A stretch of DNA of 64,000 nucleotides from Homarus americanus (Eukaryota; Arthropoda; Malacostraca; Decapoda; Nephropidae), in NCBI RefSeq assembly GCF_018991925.1, contig NW_024737068.1, positions 1,369,239 through 1,433,238 on the forward strand, in the 5' to 3' direction. The notes below the pieces were generated by a model. That model had not been told where the DNA came from. It did no database searches and was given only the letters and a program-made list of their open reading frames with translations. A program made the position numbers and the translations under genes. Positions 26,801 to 34,201 of this stretch are shown here, piece after piece. Within the stretch, counting starts at the first letter, position 1. The number at the start of each line of letters is the position of its first letter.

Positions 26801-27121
26801 ACCTAAACATCAATCTAAAATACCAGTTAAAATTCATTCATAAAATTAACTTACCTATGTTTTTGTTTCTTTGTTTAGAATTTACGCACCACACATACCG
26901 TTACCAAGCATATCAGCACAGCTTGTTGCCTCCTACTAACCCAAGCTACAGTTCAGGCAAACGAAGCATATAATCCCACTTTACCCGGTATCCCTCTCCT
27001 CTCTCACTTAACCTTCATCACCATACTACTGCCGTACCTTACCTGACATTAACTTGACTCTCTCTTACCCCACAGCACCGGAGAAGGCTTCGACATCGCG
27101 CCCGTGGCCAACCCTTGGTAG
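7749..27121 (+). CDS. Ionotropic receptor 25a (IR25a) gene, 5'-incomplete, 19 coding positions
   Basis: IR25a is the widely expressed co-receptor subunit of chemosensory (also thermo- and hygrosensory) ionotropic receptors, a variant ionotropic glutamate receptor that works in the dendritic membrane of sensory neurons. The assembled exons give an amino-terminal domain (exons 1-8), S1 (9-11), M1 (11-12), pore loop (12-13), M3 with [11 protein letters not shown] (13), S2 (14-17), M4 (18) and a short tail ending ANPW. The S1 ligand arginine is in [11 protein letters not shown], the S2 hydroxyl residue in [10 protein letters not shown], and the S2 acidic residue is the Asp of the DAT motif. Total is about 2,692 coding nt, about 897 aa, against roughly 950 aa in Drosophila, so only the N-terminal exon or exons are missing. 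Oddities are a duplicated S2 exon, two frame-broken exons and one GC donor. The family call is from remembered conservation. Confidence 0.95.
7875..9470 (+). other. Ir25a intron 1 of window
   Basis: Non-coding, with (GT)n at 8,106-8,131 and short (ccaacgcactca) repeats near 8,580-8,607. It holds a degenerate LINE fragment (listed separately) and irregular ggttaagtgag/TTAGG-like words near 9,340-9,405. Confidence 0.8.
8611..8850 (-). mobile_element. Degenerate fragment of a non-LTR retrotransposon ORF2 C-terminus
   Basis: The minus-strand frame reads [20 protein letters not shown], then [13 protein letters not shown] and [11 protein letters not shown]. This follows the post-RT pattern of CR1/Jockey-type ORF2 (RGDxIExxKIL, TRGHxxK, RxxIRxxFF). 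It lacks the RT core and loses the frame after FFTE, so it is a relic inside the Ir25a intron, opposite in orientation to the gene. Confidence 0.6.
9471..9660 (+). CDS. Ir25a exon 2 of window (amino-terminal domain)
   Basis: Encodes [20 protein letters not shown] to [11 protein letters not shown]. Acceptor is ttggtcacag. The only donor that keeps the conserved GDIR-EWR junction is ATATAAG/gcgagg, a GC donor. It leaves in phase 2. Confidence 0.9.
9661..9922 (+). other. Ir25a intron with GACA/GATA repeats
   Basis: The 5' part (about 9,676-9,795) is degenerate (GACA)n/(GATA)n. No gene is seen. Confidence 0.8.
9923..10065 (+). CDS. Ir25a exon 3 of window (amino-terminal domain)
   Basis: Encodes [20 protein letters not shown] to [10 protein letters not shown]. 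Acceptor tcacctgtttag, donor TTCG/gtaag. MPPGDII...I and NAxIxYDDxF are conserved in IR25a. Leaves in phase 1. Confidence 0.93.
10070..11095. repeat. About 28-bp pyrimidine-rich minisatellite in an Ir25a intron
   Basis: The unit is near acacacctgtctttatcacccttcctct, with about 37 irregular copies and many small indels. All three + frames stay open for over 300 codons ([19 protein letters not shown]), which is a composition artefact and not a gene. Confidence 0.95.
11096..11544 (+). other. Rest of Ir25a intron
   Basis: Holds (CA)n at about 11,172-11,208, (TTA)n at about 11,262-11,372 and CCA-rich sequence up to the acceptor ctgctccaacacag. Confidence 0.8.
11545..11653 (+). CDS. Ir25a exon 4 of window, with 1-nt frame break
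   Basis: Begins [20 protein letters not shown], conserved in IR25a. The frame then meets TGA. One base deeper, the expected charged segment [14 protein letters not shown] is open to the donor CTCAAG/gttggt. The length (109 nt) is also one base short of what the flanking phases need. This is a single-base deletion near 11,605-11,615, either a sequencing error or a real mutation. Confidence 0.85.
11654..11902 (+). other. Ir25a intron with (GT)n
   Basis: Two (GT)n tracts lie near 11,672-11,696 and 11,762-11,836. No gene is seen. Confidence 0.8.
11903..12022 (+). CDS. Ir25a exon 5 of window (amino-terminal domain)
   Basis: Forty codons in phase 0/0: [20 protein letters not shown] to KYAWYALSK. 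Acceptor cctctccccag, donor TCTAAG/gtatgc. Confidence 0.93.
12023..12400 (+). other. Ir25a intron
   Basis: No repeat or gene of note. The acceptor is cgtcactacag. Confidence 0.7.
12401..12582 (+). CDS. Ir25a exon 6 of window (amino-terminal domain)
   Basis: Encodes [20 protein letters not shown] to [11 protein letters not shown]. The donor is GCGGC/gtgagt, phase 2. It corresponds to the NATIMFMKP to FLTIKE region of the fly protein. Confidence 0.93.
12583..12951 (+). other. Ir25a intron
   Basis: Contains two partial copies of gtgtgttatggtgccatgtg near 12,848-12,890. Otherwise featureless. Confidence 0.7.
12952..13066 (+). CDS. Ir25a exon 7 of window (amino-terminal domain)
   Basis: Encodes [20 protein letters not shown] to DLRSALQS. 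Acceptor cttcatacag, donor CAGTCG/gtgag. Phase 2 in, phase 0 out. DxEYLxCxxF is conserved. Confidence 0.93.
13221..13415 (+). CDS. Ir25a exon 8 of window (end of amino-terminal domain)
   Basis: Sixty-five codons in phase 0/0, encoding [20 protein letters not shown] to SGQTLSDFQ and including [12 protein letters not shown]. Acceptor ctggtggcag, donor TTCCAG/gtaagc. Confidence 0.92.
13416..14113 (+). other. Ir25a intron with long polypyrimidine tract
   Basis: The region 13,828-14,080 is almost pure C/T with irregular ccctccctcccttcc words. Open frames across it are artefacts. Confidence 0.8.
14114..14250 (+). CDS. Ir25a exon 9 of window (S1 begins)
   Basis: Encodes [20 protein letters not shown] to [16 protein letters not shown]. 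QxPFIM and [10 protein letters not shown] mark the start of S1 of the ligand-binding domain. Acceptor ctgctgtag, donor TTCGA/gtaagt, phase 2. Confidence 0.95.
14391..14481 (+). CDS. Ir25a exon 10 of window (S1)
   Basis: Encodes [20 protein letters not shown] then [10 protein letters not shown]. Acceptor gttccaccag, donor GAGAAG/gttggt. WNGMIKxL is the typical iGluR S1 element. Confidence 0.95.
14670..14869 (+). CDS. Ir25a exon 11 of window (S1 ligand Arg, first half of M1)
   Basis: Encodes [20 protein letters not shown] to CILFAYGFT. The Arg in MAERE aligns with the invariant iGluR arginine that holds the ligand alpha-carboxyl. [11 protein letters not shown] follows, then M1 starts at VWLCILFAY. 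Acceptor ctcctacag, donor ACCAG/gtgagt, phase 2. Confidence 0.96.
14870..15397 (+). other. Ir25a intron with CCA-rich and 31-bp tandem repeats
   Basis: The region 15,060-15,200 is (CCA)n-like. The region 15,207-15,390 has about five copies of a 31-bp unit containing cttcctgtccacattctgtc, decaying toward the acceptor; the last copies provide its pyrimidine tract. Confidence 0.85.
15398..15536 (+). CDS. Ir25a exon 12 of window (M1 end, M1-M2 linker, pore helix)
   Basis: Encodes [20 protein letters not shown] to [12 protein letters not shown]. [19 protein letters not shown] and [18 protein letters not shown] are very conserved in IR25a. Donor CCCCAG/gtaggt, phase 0. Confidence 0.97.
15537..15864 (+). 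other. Ir25a intron, GA-rich
   Basis: The region 15,545-15,705 is A/G-rich (ggaggaggaagag-type). No gene is seen. Confidence 0.75.
15865..15979 (+). CDS. Ir25a exon 13 of window (pore, M3)
   Basis: Encodes [20 protein letters not shown] then [18 protein letters not shown]. This is the iGluR-wide [10 protein letters not shown]3 signature. Acceptor gtctcttcag, donor ACAG/gttagt, phase 1. Confidence 0.97.
15980..16406 (+). other. Ir25a intron with 16-bp repeats
   Basis: About five copies of tcatcacgttaacagg lie at 16,196-16,266. A G-rich patch is near 16,068-16,085. No gene is seen. Confidence 0.8.
16407..16542 (+). CDS. Ir25a exon 14 of window (S2 begins)
   Basis: Encodes [20 protein letters not shown] to [24 protein letters not shown] carries the S2 hydroxyl ligand residue. 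Donor TACGA/gtgagt, phase 2. Confidence 0.96.
16543..18043 (+). other. Ir25a intron filled by a C/A-rich minisatellite
   Basis: After (ttagg)-like words at 16,641-16,657, the tract 16,745-18,020 is an irregular array of tccccatcaccaccacacc-type units. The 443-codon open frame across it (His/Pro/Thr/Ser only) is an artefact, as are the Gly/Val/Trp frames on the other strand. Confidence 0.93.
18044..18231 (+). CDS. Ir25a exon 15 of window (S2), multiply frame-broken
   Basis: It starts in frame as [11 protein letters not shown] and then hits TGA. Conserved pieces follow in other frames: RETKLA, then [19 protein letters not shown] and [18 protein letters not shown]. At least three small indels are needed. 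The total length (188 nt) still fits the flanking phases 2 and 1. Acceptor ctccatcag; proposed donor CCTGA/gtgtgt, weak. This is either a local cluster of read errors after the long C/A-rich array or a real lesion. Confidence 0.8.
18232..18559 (+). other. Ir25a intron, first part
   Basis: A GA/GGGA-rich tract lies at about 18,243-18,400. The rest is AT-rich and no gene is seen. Confidence 0.7.
18560..18992. repeat. About 31-bp tandem repeat upstream of the duplicated exon
   Basis: The unit is near atagttatggcataaggtca plus acgtttcttat, with about 13 copies, several truncated. It lies in the intron before the exon pair 16a/16b. Confidence 0.9.
18993..19470 (+). other. Ir25a intron, last part
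   Basis: Has two related segments about 115 bp apart, around 19,275-19,330 and 19,390-19,445. Both read close to catctcctaa/gaccagtagtaacagtaag, then gctcagagcg and atgtaacg, a diverged direct repeat just before exon 16a. No coding sequence is seen. Confidence 0.6.
19471..19603 (+). CDS. Ir25a exon 16a (alternative S2 exon)
   Basis: 133 nt encoding [20 protein letters not shown] then [20 protein letters not shown] and LSG. Acceptor gtgaccaacag, donor GGGGC/gtgagt; phase 1 in, phase 2 out. It is the tandem homologue of exon 16b. It retains the acidic ligand residue (first Asp) and FSRKPxAIAV but differs at many following positions. No stop and no frame break. The 16b version is closer to the IR25a pattern of other arthropods as I remember it, so this copy is the derived one. 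Confidence 0.88.
19604..20511 (+). other. Intron between the alternative exons
   Basis: A T-rich stretch (poly-T runs at about 19,705-19,715, 19,839-19,858 and 19,963-19,978) is followed by (CA)n at 20,296-20,319. The segment 20,321-20,440 looks less AT-rich but shows no conserved protein. The acceptor of 16b is ccactctcag. Confidence 0.7.
20512..20644 (+). CDS. Ir25a exon 16b (alternative S2 exon, canonical-like)
   Basis: 133 nt encoding [20 protein letters not shown] then [20 protein letters not shown] and FND. Phase 1 in, phase 2 out, exactly as 16a; donor GATGC/gtgagt. [32 protein letters not shown] is nearly invariant in arthropod IR25a. The first residue is the S2 acidic ligand position. 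Confidence 0.95.
20645..22250 (+). other. Ir25a intron
   Basis: Has (CA)n at 20,688-20,708, repeated caccctcaactgt/catct words at 20,805-20,870, and a long C/T-rich tract (21,965-22,250) that forms the acceptor pyrimidine run. The open frames here look accidental. Confidence 0.75.
22251..22378 (+). CDS. Ir25a exon 17 of window (end of S2)
   Basis: Encodes [20 protein letters not shown] to [12 protein letters not shown]. Acceptor ccccctacag, donor ATCG/gtgagt. LKxxWW and [13 protein letters not shown] are conserved. Phase 2 in, phase 1 out. Confidence 0.97.
22579..22777 (+). CDS. Ir25a exon 18 of window (M4 and cytoplasmic tail)
   Basis: Encodes [20 protein letters not shown], then [12 protein letters not shown] and a tail ending [13 protein letters not shown]. 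Acceptor gccgccag, donor TACAA/gtacgt, phase 2. Confidence 0.96.
23225..23357. repeat. Small foldback, MITE-like
   Basis: cctcgtaactggtg at 23,225 and cgccagttacgagg at 23,344 are inverted copies (13 of 14 match), about 105 bp apart, in AT-rich sequence. Probably part of a short non-autonomous element. Confidence 0.5.
25320..25452. repeat. Interstitial CCTAA-type (arthropod telomere word) cluster
   Basis: Irregular cctaacctaacc words alternate with tattaa. TTAGG is the ancestral arthropod telomere unit. The run is short, degenerate and internal, so it is not a telomere. Similar short runs occur at 16,641, 38,083 and 45,728. Confidence 0.75.
27076..27121 (+). CDS. Ir25a last coding exon
   Basis: Forty-six nt completing a split Asn codon, then [14 protein letters not shown] and TAG. 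Acceptor cttaccccacag. The frame fits exon 18, and the splice site, open frame and stop agree. The tail is shorter than in the fly protein. Confidence 0.85.
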
Positions 27122-28106
27122 ACTGGCGGCAATGTTAATAAAGTATGCTTGCTGGAGCCCCGTGTTGTAAACCTCTCCGTGCGGGCCACACGACACTGTT
27201 GGCTGTGTCTACATCGTAACGTTGTGAATAACTACGCTGAAGGTGTCTCAACAATCACCAAATTAGCTACTGTTAAATTGAAAGCTAAAATTAGTGACAG
27301 TTTTTAAGTTGCAAGTACTACGGATTGCCACGCAGAGAAAGAGGGTTGTCTTGAATGCCAAGGTTTTTAGTACTTGTAACCGCCACTCGTACGTCTCAAC
27401 TGACCTTCAATAATTTATTTCTCTTAGAAGCACAGTCAACCAGTTTTACTTAGCTTGTTATCAAGGGTTACTGCGTATTGTTAGGCTATTCATACTCAAT
27501 TGTTTTTTTTATTATATATGCATCGTTGTTTTCGATGTGGTCGATGATTTTTTTGAATCCGCCTCAATAAATGATCTGTTTATTCAAATACCTTTATGCA
27601 AAATATACACATACATGCACAGTGTATCCCTACAGTTATAATATATGTACACAGAGTGATAATTCTTGTGCAGTATACATAAACGCACAATGTATACATA
27701 CAATATGTAAGAAACAACAGCTTTATACATACAGCATCCTGAGCCGCCCAACGTATGTACTGTATGTCTCAGGGTTACCCAAATCACATAAGTTCTTAGT
27801 CCGAATAAAGTGAAATGTAAAGCAGAATAACCTTAACGCCTTACTGACAATGTAAAATAAATAGCCTTTGTCCCTCAAGTATGTGTTATTAATGTGTAAA
27901 TGACGGCCAAGAGCACCCCGCTACCATGTATAGATTCTCATATAGCCTCGTGTACTGATCGCCATATAGCCTCATGTTCTGATCACCCATATACCCTGAT
28001 ATATTGAACCCTTGTTATATAGCGTGTAGTAATAAGCACTTGAGGGTGTCTGCAGATATGTGTACGATACTGCACATTAAAATAAAGTCAAACAAAAATT
28101 ACTTTA
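27122..28106 (+). other. Probable Ir25a 3' untranslated region
   Basis: AATAAA hexamers occur at 27,137, 27,566, 27,804, 27,856 and 28,081. The first lies only 16 nt after the stop, so several poly(A) sites are possible. No competing gene is seen. Confidence 0.55.
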
Positions 28107-30125
28107 TATATTTACGTGTATAGAGAGTTCACGGTGATATGAGGGGAGTAGGTCAAGTTTGTTTTGGAATTCTTCTAGTTTGACGAATGTAATCACAGCT
28201 GAAGGAAGTGTGTAAGTTATCTGCAGAAGTTATATGTTCCAGAGGACATTGTTACGCCAAGTTGGGTGTCCCAGAGCTGCTATGTCTCGATTTACGGTTA
28301 AAATTCATTGTCCAGTATGGTGTTTACAGTGTGGTGTTCCATTGGCAATCTTACGTCTGATGAATAATGATTGGCTGGTTACAATGGCTGGGGTGTAATG
28401 ATTGGCTAAAACCTACCTGGATTGATTATGGTGCATTGTGATTGACTGCTGCAGACTCCCCTGATCACCAGCGTCAGGTAATTAAGCTTTGGCAGAGCAC
28501 ATACCCTCCCTCTCCTTCCTCTACTGAAACAATCTCATCCACACCCTCCTCCGTTGTGCTGTTTGACCCCCCTCCTCCCAGTGCTATGAATTGACACCAC
28601 ATCACACTGTCTCCTGCAGCATTGAGAACATGTACCACCTTTTGTCGTCTTCTTCGACTACCACTTAAAAGTTTTCGTAGATTGCGCGAGTAAACAGAGC
28701 ACATCGAACGCTGGGAAACAGTGAGCTTGTTGTATTGTGACATTTTTTTTCTTATTATTATCTATTTTTTTACTTTGTGGTGTACCAGGAGATACATATG
28801 AGTGTGCCCTGATTATGTGACGTATACAGAAGATAGGCTTGCCCAGTAAACCGTGGGATTTATGAGTCACTTGGACTTTGGATTCATGTTACCCAAAATT
28901 GCCAGGTTGAGATAGGAAAGGTAGGCTATATCCCCTCCTGTGGTCTGGGTATCTGTGAGCCTGGTGGTGTTGGTGAACTGGTTATACTTACTGGTACTAA
29001 ATCACACCGGATATCAATCACACTTACCTCCACAATAAGGATGTTTTTTACCGAAACCAATGGACCGCCAACTCAGTACAACAATCCTCTCCCGCCACTG
29101 GGAGTGTGAAGACTGCGGGAAGAATAGCCGCAAGGGGGCACCACTGACAATTCTAGCGTGCGTCCTCTGTCGGAAAACCAGACTACACAAAGCCGTTACT
29201 ATCTCGCCCAACATGATTTCAAGGCGGGGCAGTAACTGTGCAGGATTTGAACAGTATCAGCAGCGCCCTCACACAGGCCTCCTCCCGGCGTCGTCATCCC
29301 AGTCCTGTACTAAATTACTAACGAGTGTAAGGTCTTGTATAACGACCCTATCTATACCTTGATGTTTATTTTACGTTTTATCTTTATGTGTCACTTAGGA
29401 TAATTACATACGATAGAAGTTAATTATACATATAATAGAAAAGAGTTATGTAGATAAATATTTTACGGTGAATGTTGATTATTATATGTCGGATAATATA
29501 ACACAGATTTATATGGGTTATATAATAAAAAATATATCGTAAAGTTTCAAATATATTATACCCAGATAATTGTTGTTTGACTACTTCCATCTCTAATGAA
29601 CTTATAAATATTTAATACAACTCAAATAATGGAAAACGATGCAGAGGTCACAAACAGCTAATGTCTGTCTGTCTCCAATAATTGTCGGGAAGTATAGTAT
29701 AATTATTATACTGTGCTTCCCACACTTCTCACACGCAAACCTCCTCTGTCTTGGCCTAGTTCACTTTTCTCCTTAGCAGCTACCTGAGTCATTGTTCGTT
29801 CGGCTACACTAAGTCAAAGAAGAGCATCTGGGTAAGTTTATCACATTGACTCGAACAGGAATGAAGGAAGATGGTGAGGCGGAATATTGCCAGGATATAC
29901 GGACTGACTCTCACGTTGGCATCTTGGACGCGACACGACCAAAGAGCTGTAGTTAAGGGATTAACAACACTATCTTAGAGAATGTAGAGGGTTGTAGATA
30001 ATGTAGAAAGATGTAATGTAGATTCTCGCCATGATTACAAAACTACCGAACTATTTAATCTAATTTCTACCAAAAGGATTTTAAATCTATACTAAATTTT
30101 GTGACGCTATTGACTATACAGCAGT
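28107..30125. other. Intergenic, nothing recognised
   Basis: AT-rich. The GC-richer patch 29,040-29,300 has open frames on both strands, one with two CxxC pairs, but there is no conserved protein and the neighbourhood does not support a gene. Confidence 0.5.
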
Positions 30126-30330
30126 TTGGGAATGATGGTGTTGTGGTCTAGTGGCTCCATCACTCGCCTCGTGTTTTTTAGGTCTGGTTCGTGCACAGTT
30201 CACCACTCAGCTGTATATGGGTGACTAACTATACGAGACTCATTTTGAGAACACAGTTAATTTGGGAAGAGAAATACTATCGCTGTAATCAGATAAAGTC
30301 TTTTAAGACTTTTTCACATATTTTTTGTGA
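30126..30330 (+). mobile_element. Candidate tRNA-derived SINE
   Basis: GTGGTCTAGTGG at about 30,142 resembles a pol III A box and GGTTCGTGCAC at about 30,185 a B box, with tRNA-like spacing (about 45 nt). ctccatcactcgcctcgtg between them is tRNA-head-like. The body runs on into AT-rich sequence. No clean tail or target duplication was recognised. Confidence 0.5.
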
Positions 30331-32870
30331 ATAAAAGTAGTAAACTGAACTGAGTCTTGCCTGATCCTTCGCTCATCCGCTTGTTGTAAACAGACCAAAC
30401 TTCAGCAGTTTATTTTCAGGGAAATTAGAATTCGGGAGAAAACTTCAAATAACTATAAATATGATAAACCTTGTACAGTAATAATTTATTGAGACGACTA
30501 TTTTGTATTACGAAAGTGTATTAATGAATAAGGACGAGGGTGGAGAGGGTTACTATAACAAGTTTGAAGTTCAAAGACGAGTTGAGCGACTACACGAGCT
30601 GTCTCACGTTAATAATTGTGGTTCTAAACTATTGATTATTGATATATTTAAGTGCCAATGATCTAAGGTCTAGCACTCATTATGTTTACAAGTGTCAGGA
30701 CTCATCAATAGTCACAATTAAATCCACGTTCCACACACTGGGCTCGAGTGGTTTGAATCAACAGAAGTTCGAGACGGTGTTGAGGAGGTGACTCCGGGTG
30801 AGGCGGGTACTCATTTACCCAGTGTGTTACCTACGGCTGGGGATTACAGACGTCTCTCTTTCGCTTGTGGAATCGCAGGTGGGGTACAGAGTATTGGCAG
30901 TGCCGTTTAGGGAGCTGGGGAGTCATAGTTTTCAGATATTTAAGGAATTATTTTAAGTAATTGATCTTCAACTGCCACTTAATTTTATTTGTTTAGGTAA
31001 ATTTACAGTTTTGTGTTTTGTTACGGGTGACTGAATTGATCTGGAGCTTGGACAATGGTCACGAATGGTGTTCCCACATTAAACATAAGGTACTACTGAG
31101 TCTTTCTATTTGTGATATATTCCACACTTGGGTGGGGGTAGGTTAACATTTGTCATAAGTATATATGACTTGATTAGGCAAATGGACCCAATAATATGTT
31201 TAGATAGTATGTCAGTGAAGAATTTTTCCCTGGCTGGTTGATTCCGTATATTTCACACTGCAATAGGATCCCTGATTAAGTTTATATTAATTTTAAGTAC
31301 TCGGTGTTGTCCGGTATAAGCTTCTTGCATCGAGTTTTTTTTGTATTTTGTATTTTCTTGGAGCTATTTCTAGGACCCGAGTGTTCTCTGGGGAAATTTT
31401 CGTGGACTGAGTTGGTTATACGCGTCAAGTTTTCCCCAATTTAGAAAAAAATTGAAGTGGTTCTGTAGTTTTGGTGTTTATGGTCCCTGTAACTTATTAG
31501 TTATTGATATTTATGGTTTTAAATAAATTTCATTATCTGTAACTTGAGAAAAAATTAATCTTTATTATATTAAGATCCAAGCCCCCTGTATTCCCTTAGT
31601 AGTTTAAGGTATACTGTCAAGCTTTAGAATATTGGTTAATCTACTTGGTGACCAGATTAAGCTCTTGATAGTGTTTGACGTAAGGTACACAAGTTCTAGG
31701 TAGGAATTAAGAATCTCTAGATCGGCTGATAAGTACTTTGCCGTCAGTATGAATGTCAAATTAGATTATAGATAAAAGCCTACCTCCCTGTATAATGCTC
31801 AAGAATAGAATTAAGTTTTAAAATCTACATTAGATCGGCTGGAAAAAATATTTGGTCGTGAAGTATGAATGAACATTATTAGATCTAGATAAAAAAAAAA
31901 AAAAAAAATACCAAGTCTGATAGAGTAGCTGAAAACAATGATTACAATAATTCAGTTTGGAAAATCTTGAGGAAAGTATACGTTTAATTAGATAAAGAAA
32001 TGTATACATGAAGTTGAGAATCGGGCTGTGAACGTCCTCTCGGCTGTTGTGGAGTGTGAACATTGTAGTAGCGGTGATTGTTTGTGGATCCGGTACAGTT
32101 ACAGAAATTAAATTGCATCTTAAACATTTATGTAGTCATGTAAGTAAAATGTAAAGGTTTTCATTGGGTTTATAATATATTTACTAAACTATTTATGGAG
32201 TACGTACTTAGTTTCTTGGTTTCGAAGTTTAACGAGTATTTCAATGTAAAGTTTTGAAAGTAAAAGGTAAAACAATGCATATGTTACCAATGCATTACCT
32301 GTACAACTTTTTAATTTTTTTTCTCATTTATAGTATTTTGCATTAAAGTTGATAGATAAAAGCTTTTCAGGCAATGCTCGACACGTCTTGATTTCATATA
32401 TACAACCATTTGATATTATTCATATTTAATTTAGTAATAATCAGTACAAATTAAGTTTAGTCTTCTGGTGAACACAAAATCCTGTCAGTAGAATGGGAAC
32501 GTTTTTGTGTAGGCCTGTACTATTAGTTATTGTAAGCAGCAGTAACGTTGTTTCCTGGACTAAAATACCTCTGACTCCAACCTTGTACAGAGTCCCTTCT
32601 GAACTGAATGAAATATAGTGTAGTTTTCGGTAGCCGAGGAGAAAGAGGATGATGTTTTCTTGGAGTGTGTGTGTGTGTCTCGCCGTCTCCCAGTAGTGCG
32701 GAGAATAGTGGCTCACTCGCTTGAATGCTACAGTAAGAGGCGCTGCTGATAATTCAAGGTTTAAACGCCCACCGGTCTCACTATGACTGACCAGGATGCC
32801 TTTTGTTTCAGGTGTGGGCAGCAGTAGCGGTGCTTAAAGAGAGACACTCTACTGCTGAACCGGAGGTGCG
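30331..32870. other. Intergenic, nothing recognised
   Basis: AT-rich with a poly-A run at 31,891-31,909. No coding sequence was recognised. Confidence 0.5.
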
Positions 32871-32877
32871 TGAGTGA

Positions 32878-33030
32878 CGAACTACTAGCACTTGCTCTAC
32901 ACTTACCAAGCTGTGACGTGAACCACTAGCACTTGCTCTACACCTACCAAGCTGTGACGTGAACCACTAGCACTTGCTCTACACCTACCAAGCTGTGACG
33001 TGAACTACTAGCTCTTGACCTACTAGCACT
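32878..33030. repeat. 41-bp tandem repeat
   Basis: Three full copies and a partial one of a unit containing ctagcacttgctctacacct and accaagctgtgacgtgaac. Another worn copy lies at about 33,177-33,215. Confidence 0.9.
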
Positions 33031-34201
33031 ATCTACAGTGGTAACCTCTTAGTTAACACTTGTGCCTTGTATAGAAACTTTATCGAATAAAAAGGAAAGA
33101 GTAAAATTTTACGTTGGGGTTATTTGAACCCGTCAGACTTTAAATAGGGGTAAAACTGGAAAAAAAGGGAGAACCACTGATCTACACCTACCCAGCTGTG
33201 ACGAACTACTAGCACTTGACTTTGACCATCCTAGCAGCCTCCTCGGCGACATTTCCCCCTGTTAAATGTTTCTTGTATACCCGCAGTTTGTATACATTGA
33301 TAACTTGTATTATCAACATATTCTTTTTGTAAATTTTGAGTATTCTACTGAATAAAAATCGAATTAGTGTCGTCGTTTTGTGTTTAGTTAAGGCTTCATT
33401 TTCTTATGGTTCTCCCTGACACGCAAGATTCACGTGCTGAATATTGTTTTGTGCTGTACTGGGTGTTGACAAGGGGTTGAACGTTGTCTTGTTATAATGA
33501 AAATGCCAAATAGTTCTAAATGGTGTATTAAGAGGTAATACCTAGCAAATGAATTGATAAACTTCTTATTGTGTAAGATCCTTAACCACTTGACGTAGAA
33601 TATTGAACAAAATATACTCTAGCATAAATAATGAAACCAGACAATTATAGTCGGCTGAATTATACAAGTACACTAACTTGATACTGTACTTGGAAATATC
33701 AATGGAGCGGTCTACCAGCCCAAGCTGAGGAATAATGAACCGTGCTGGGCTTAAATACCATTTGTCAAATTTCTCGAGCATTGGAGAGCTCCTACACTGG
33801 CCTCTCTTCTTCGGGATGGCCACCTCTAGTGGGTGGTCCTTTGGTAAAACATACAGCCCGCGTCCGTGACGTCACTAGACGGTGAGCGATTACCACCGTT
33901 CCTATAATTTGCAGGGGCGTGTCTCAATGTTGTATATTCATGCAGTATAGTATATTAAATGTGAATGGAAGAGAATTCATTTTCTAGCCTGCAAAAACAT
34001 AATATAAGTGTTGGAGAATTTCAGCACATGCGCGGGCTTGTGTTTTGGTAGATCAGCTGGTCTTGTTTTGTGTATTGACGTTTTCACCTCCGCGATGGCT
34101 TGCATACGGCAGCTGAAGAAAAACCCTTGGTGATGCTTAGTGAATATTATAATGTAATTAATGAAGAGTGAAATTTAACATAGGAATCGAGGTGTTTTTA
34201 A
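33031..34201. other. Upstream region of the membrane-protein gene
   Basis: Contains a perfect TGACGTCA octamer at 33,867-33,874, and cacatgcgcgggc at about 34,026-34,038, which resembles an NRF1-type GC palindrome. No TATA box at a convincing place. These could be promoter elements of the gene starting at 34,202; that is inference only. Confidence 0.4.

Larger units (their letters stand above)
22778..27075 (+). other. Long last intron of Ir25a
   Basis: 4.3 kb. Holds degenerate cagagctagtgatcagag repeats (22,960-23,135), a small foldback (23,225-23,357), (CA)n at 23,982-24,004, (GT)n at 24,245-24,268, CCTAA/CCTAACC words at 25,325-25,450 and (CT)n at 25,627-25,647. No other gene was recognised; the minus-strand frame at 23,523-23,840 has no family likeness that I can see. 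Confidence 0.7.

Noticed and set aside
7749..27121. Ir25a as a pseudogene
   Set aside because: Seventeen of nineteen coding positions, all acceptors and nearly all donors are intact. Two broken exons next to low-complexity DNA are more easily explained by consensus errors; this is not proven.
29060..29362. Small protein with two CxxC pairs (zinc-ribbon-like)
   Set aside because: Overlaps an open frame on the opposite strand, has no recognisable continuation or splice context, and the Cys spacing alone is weak.
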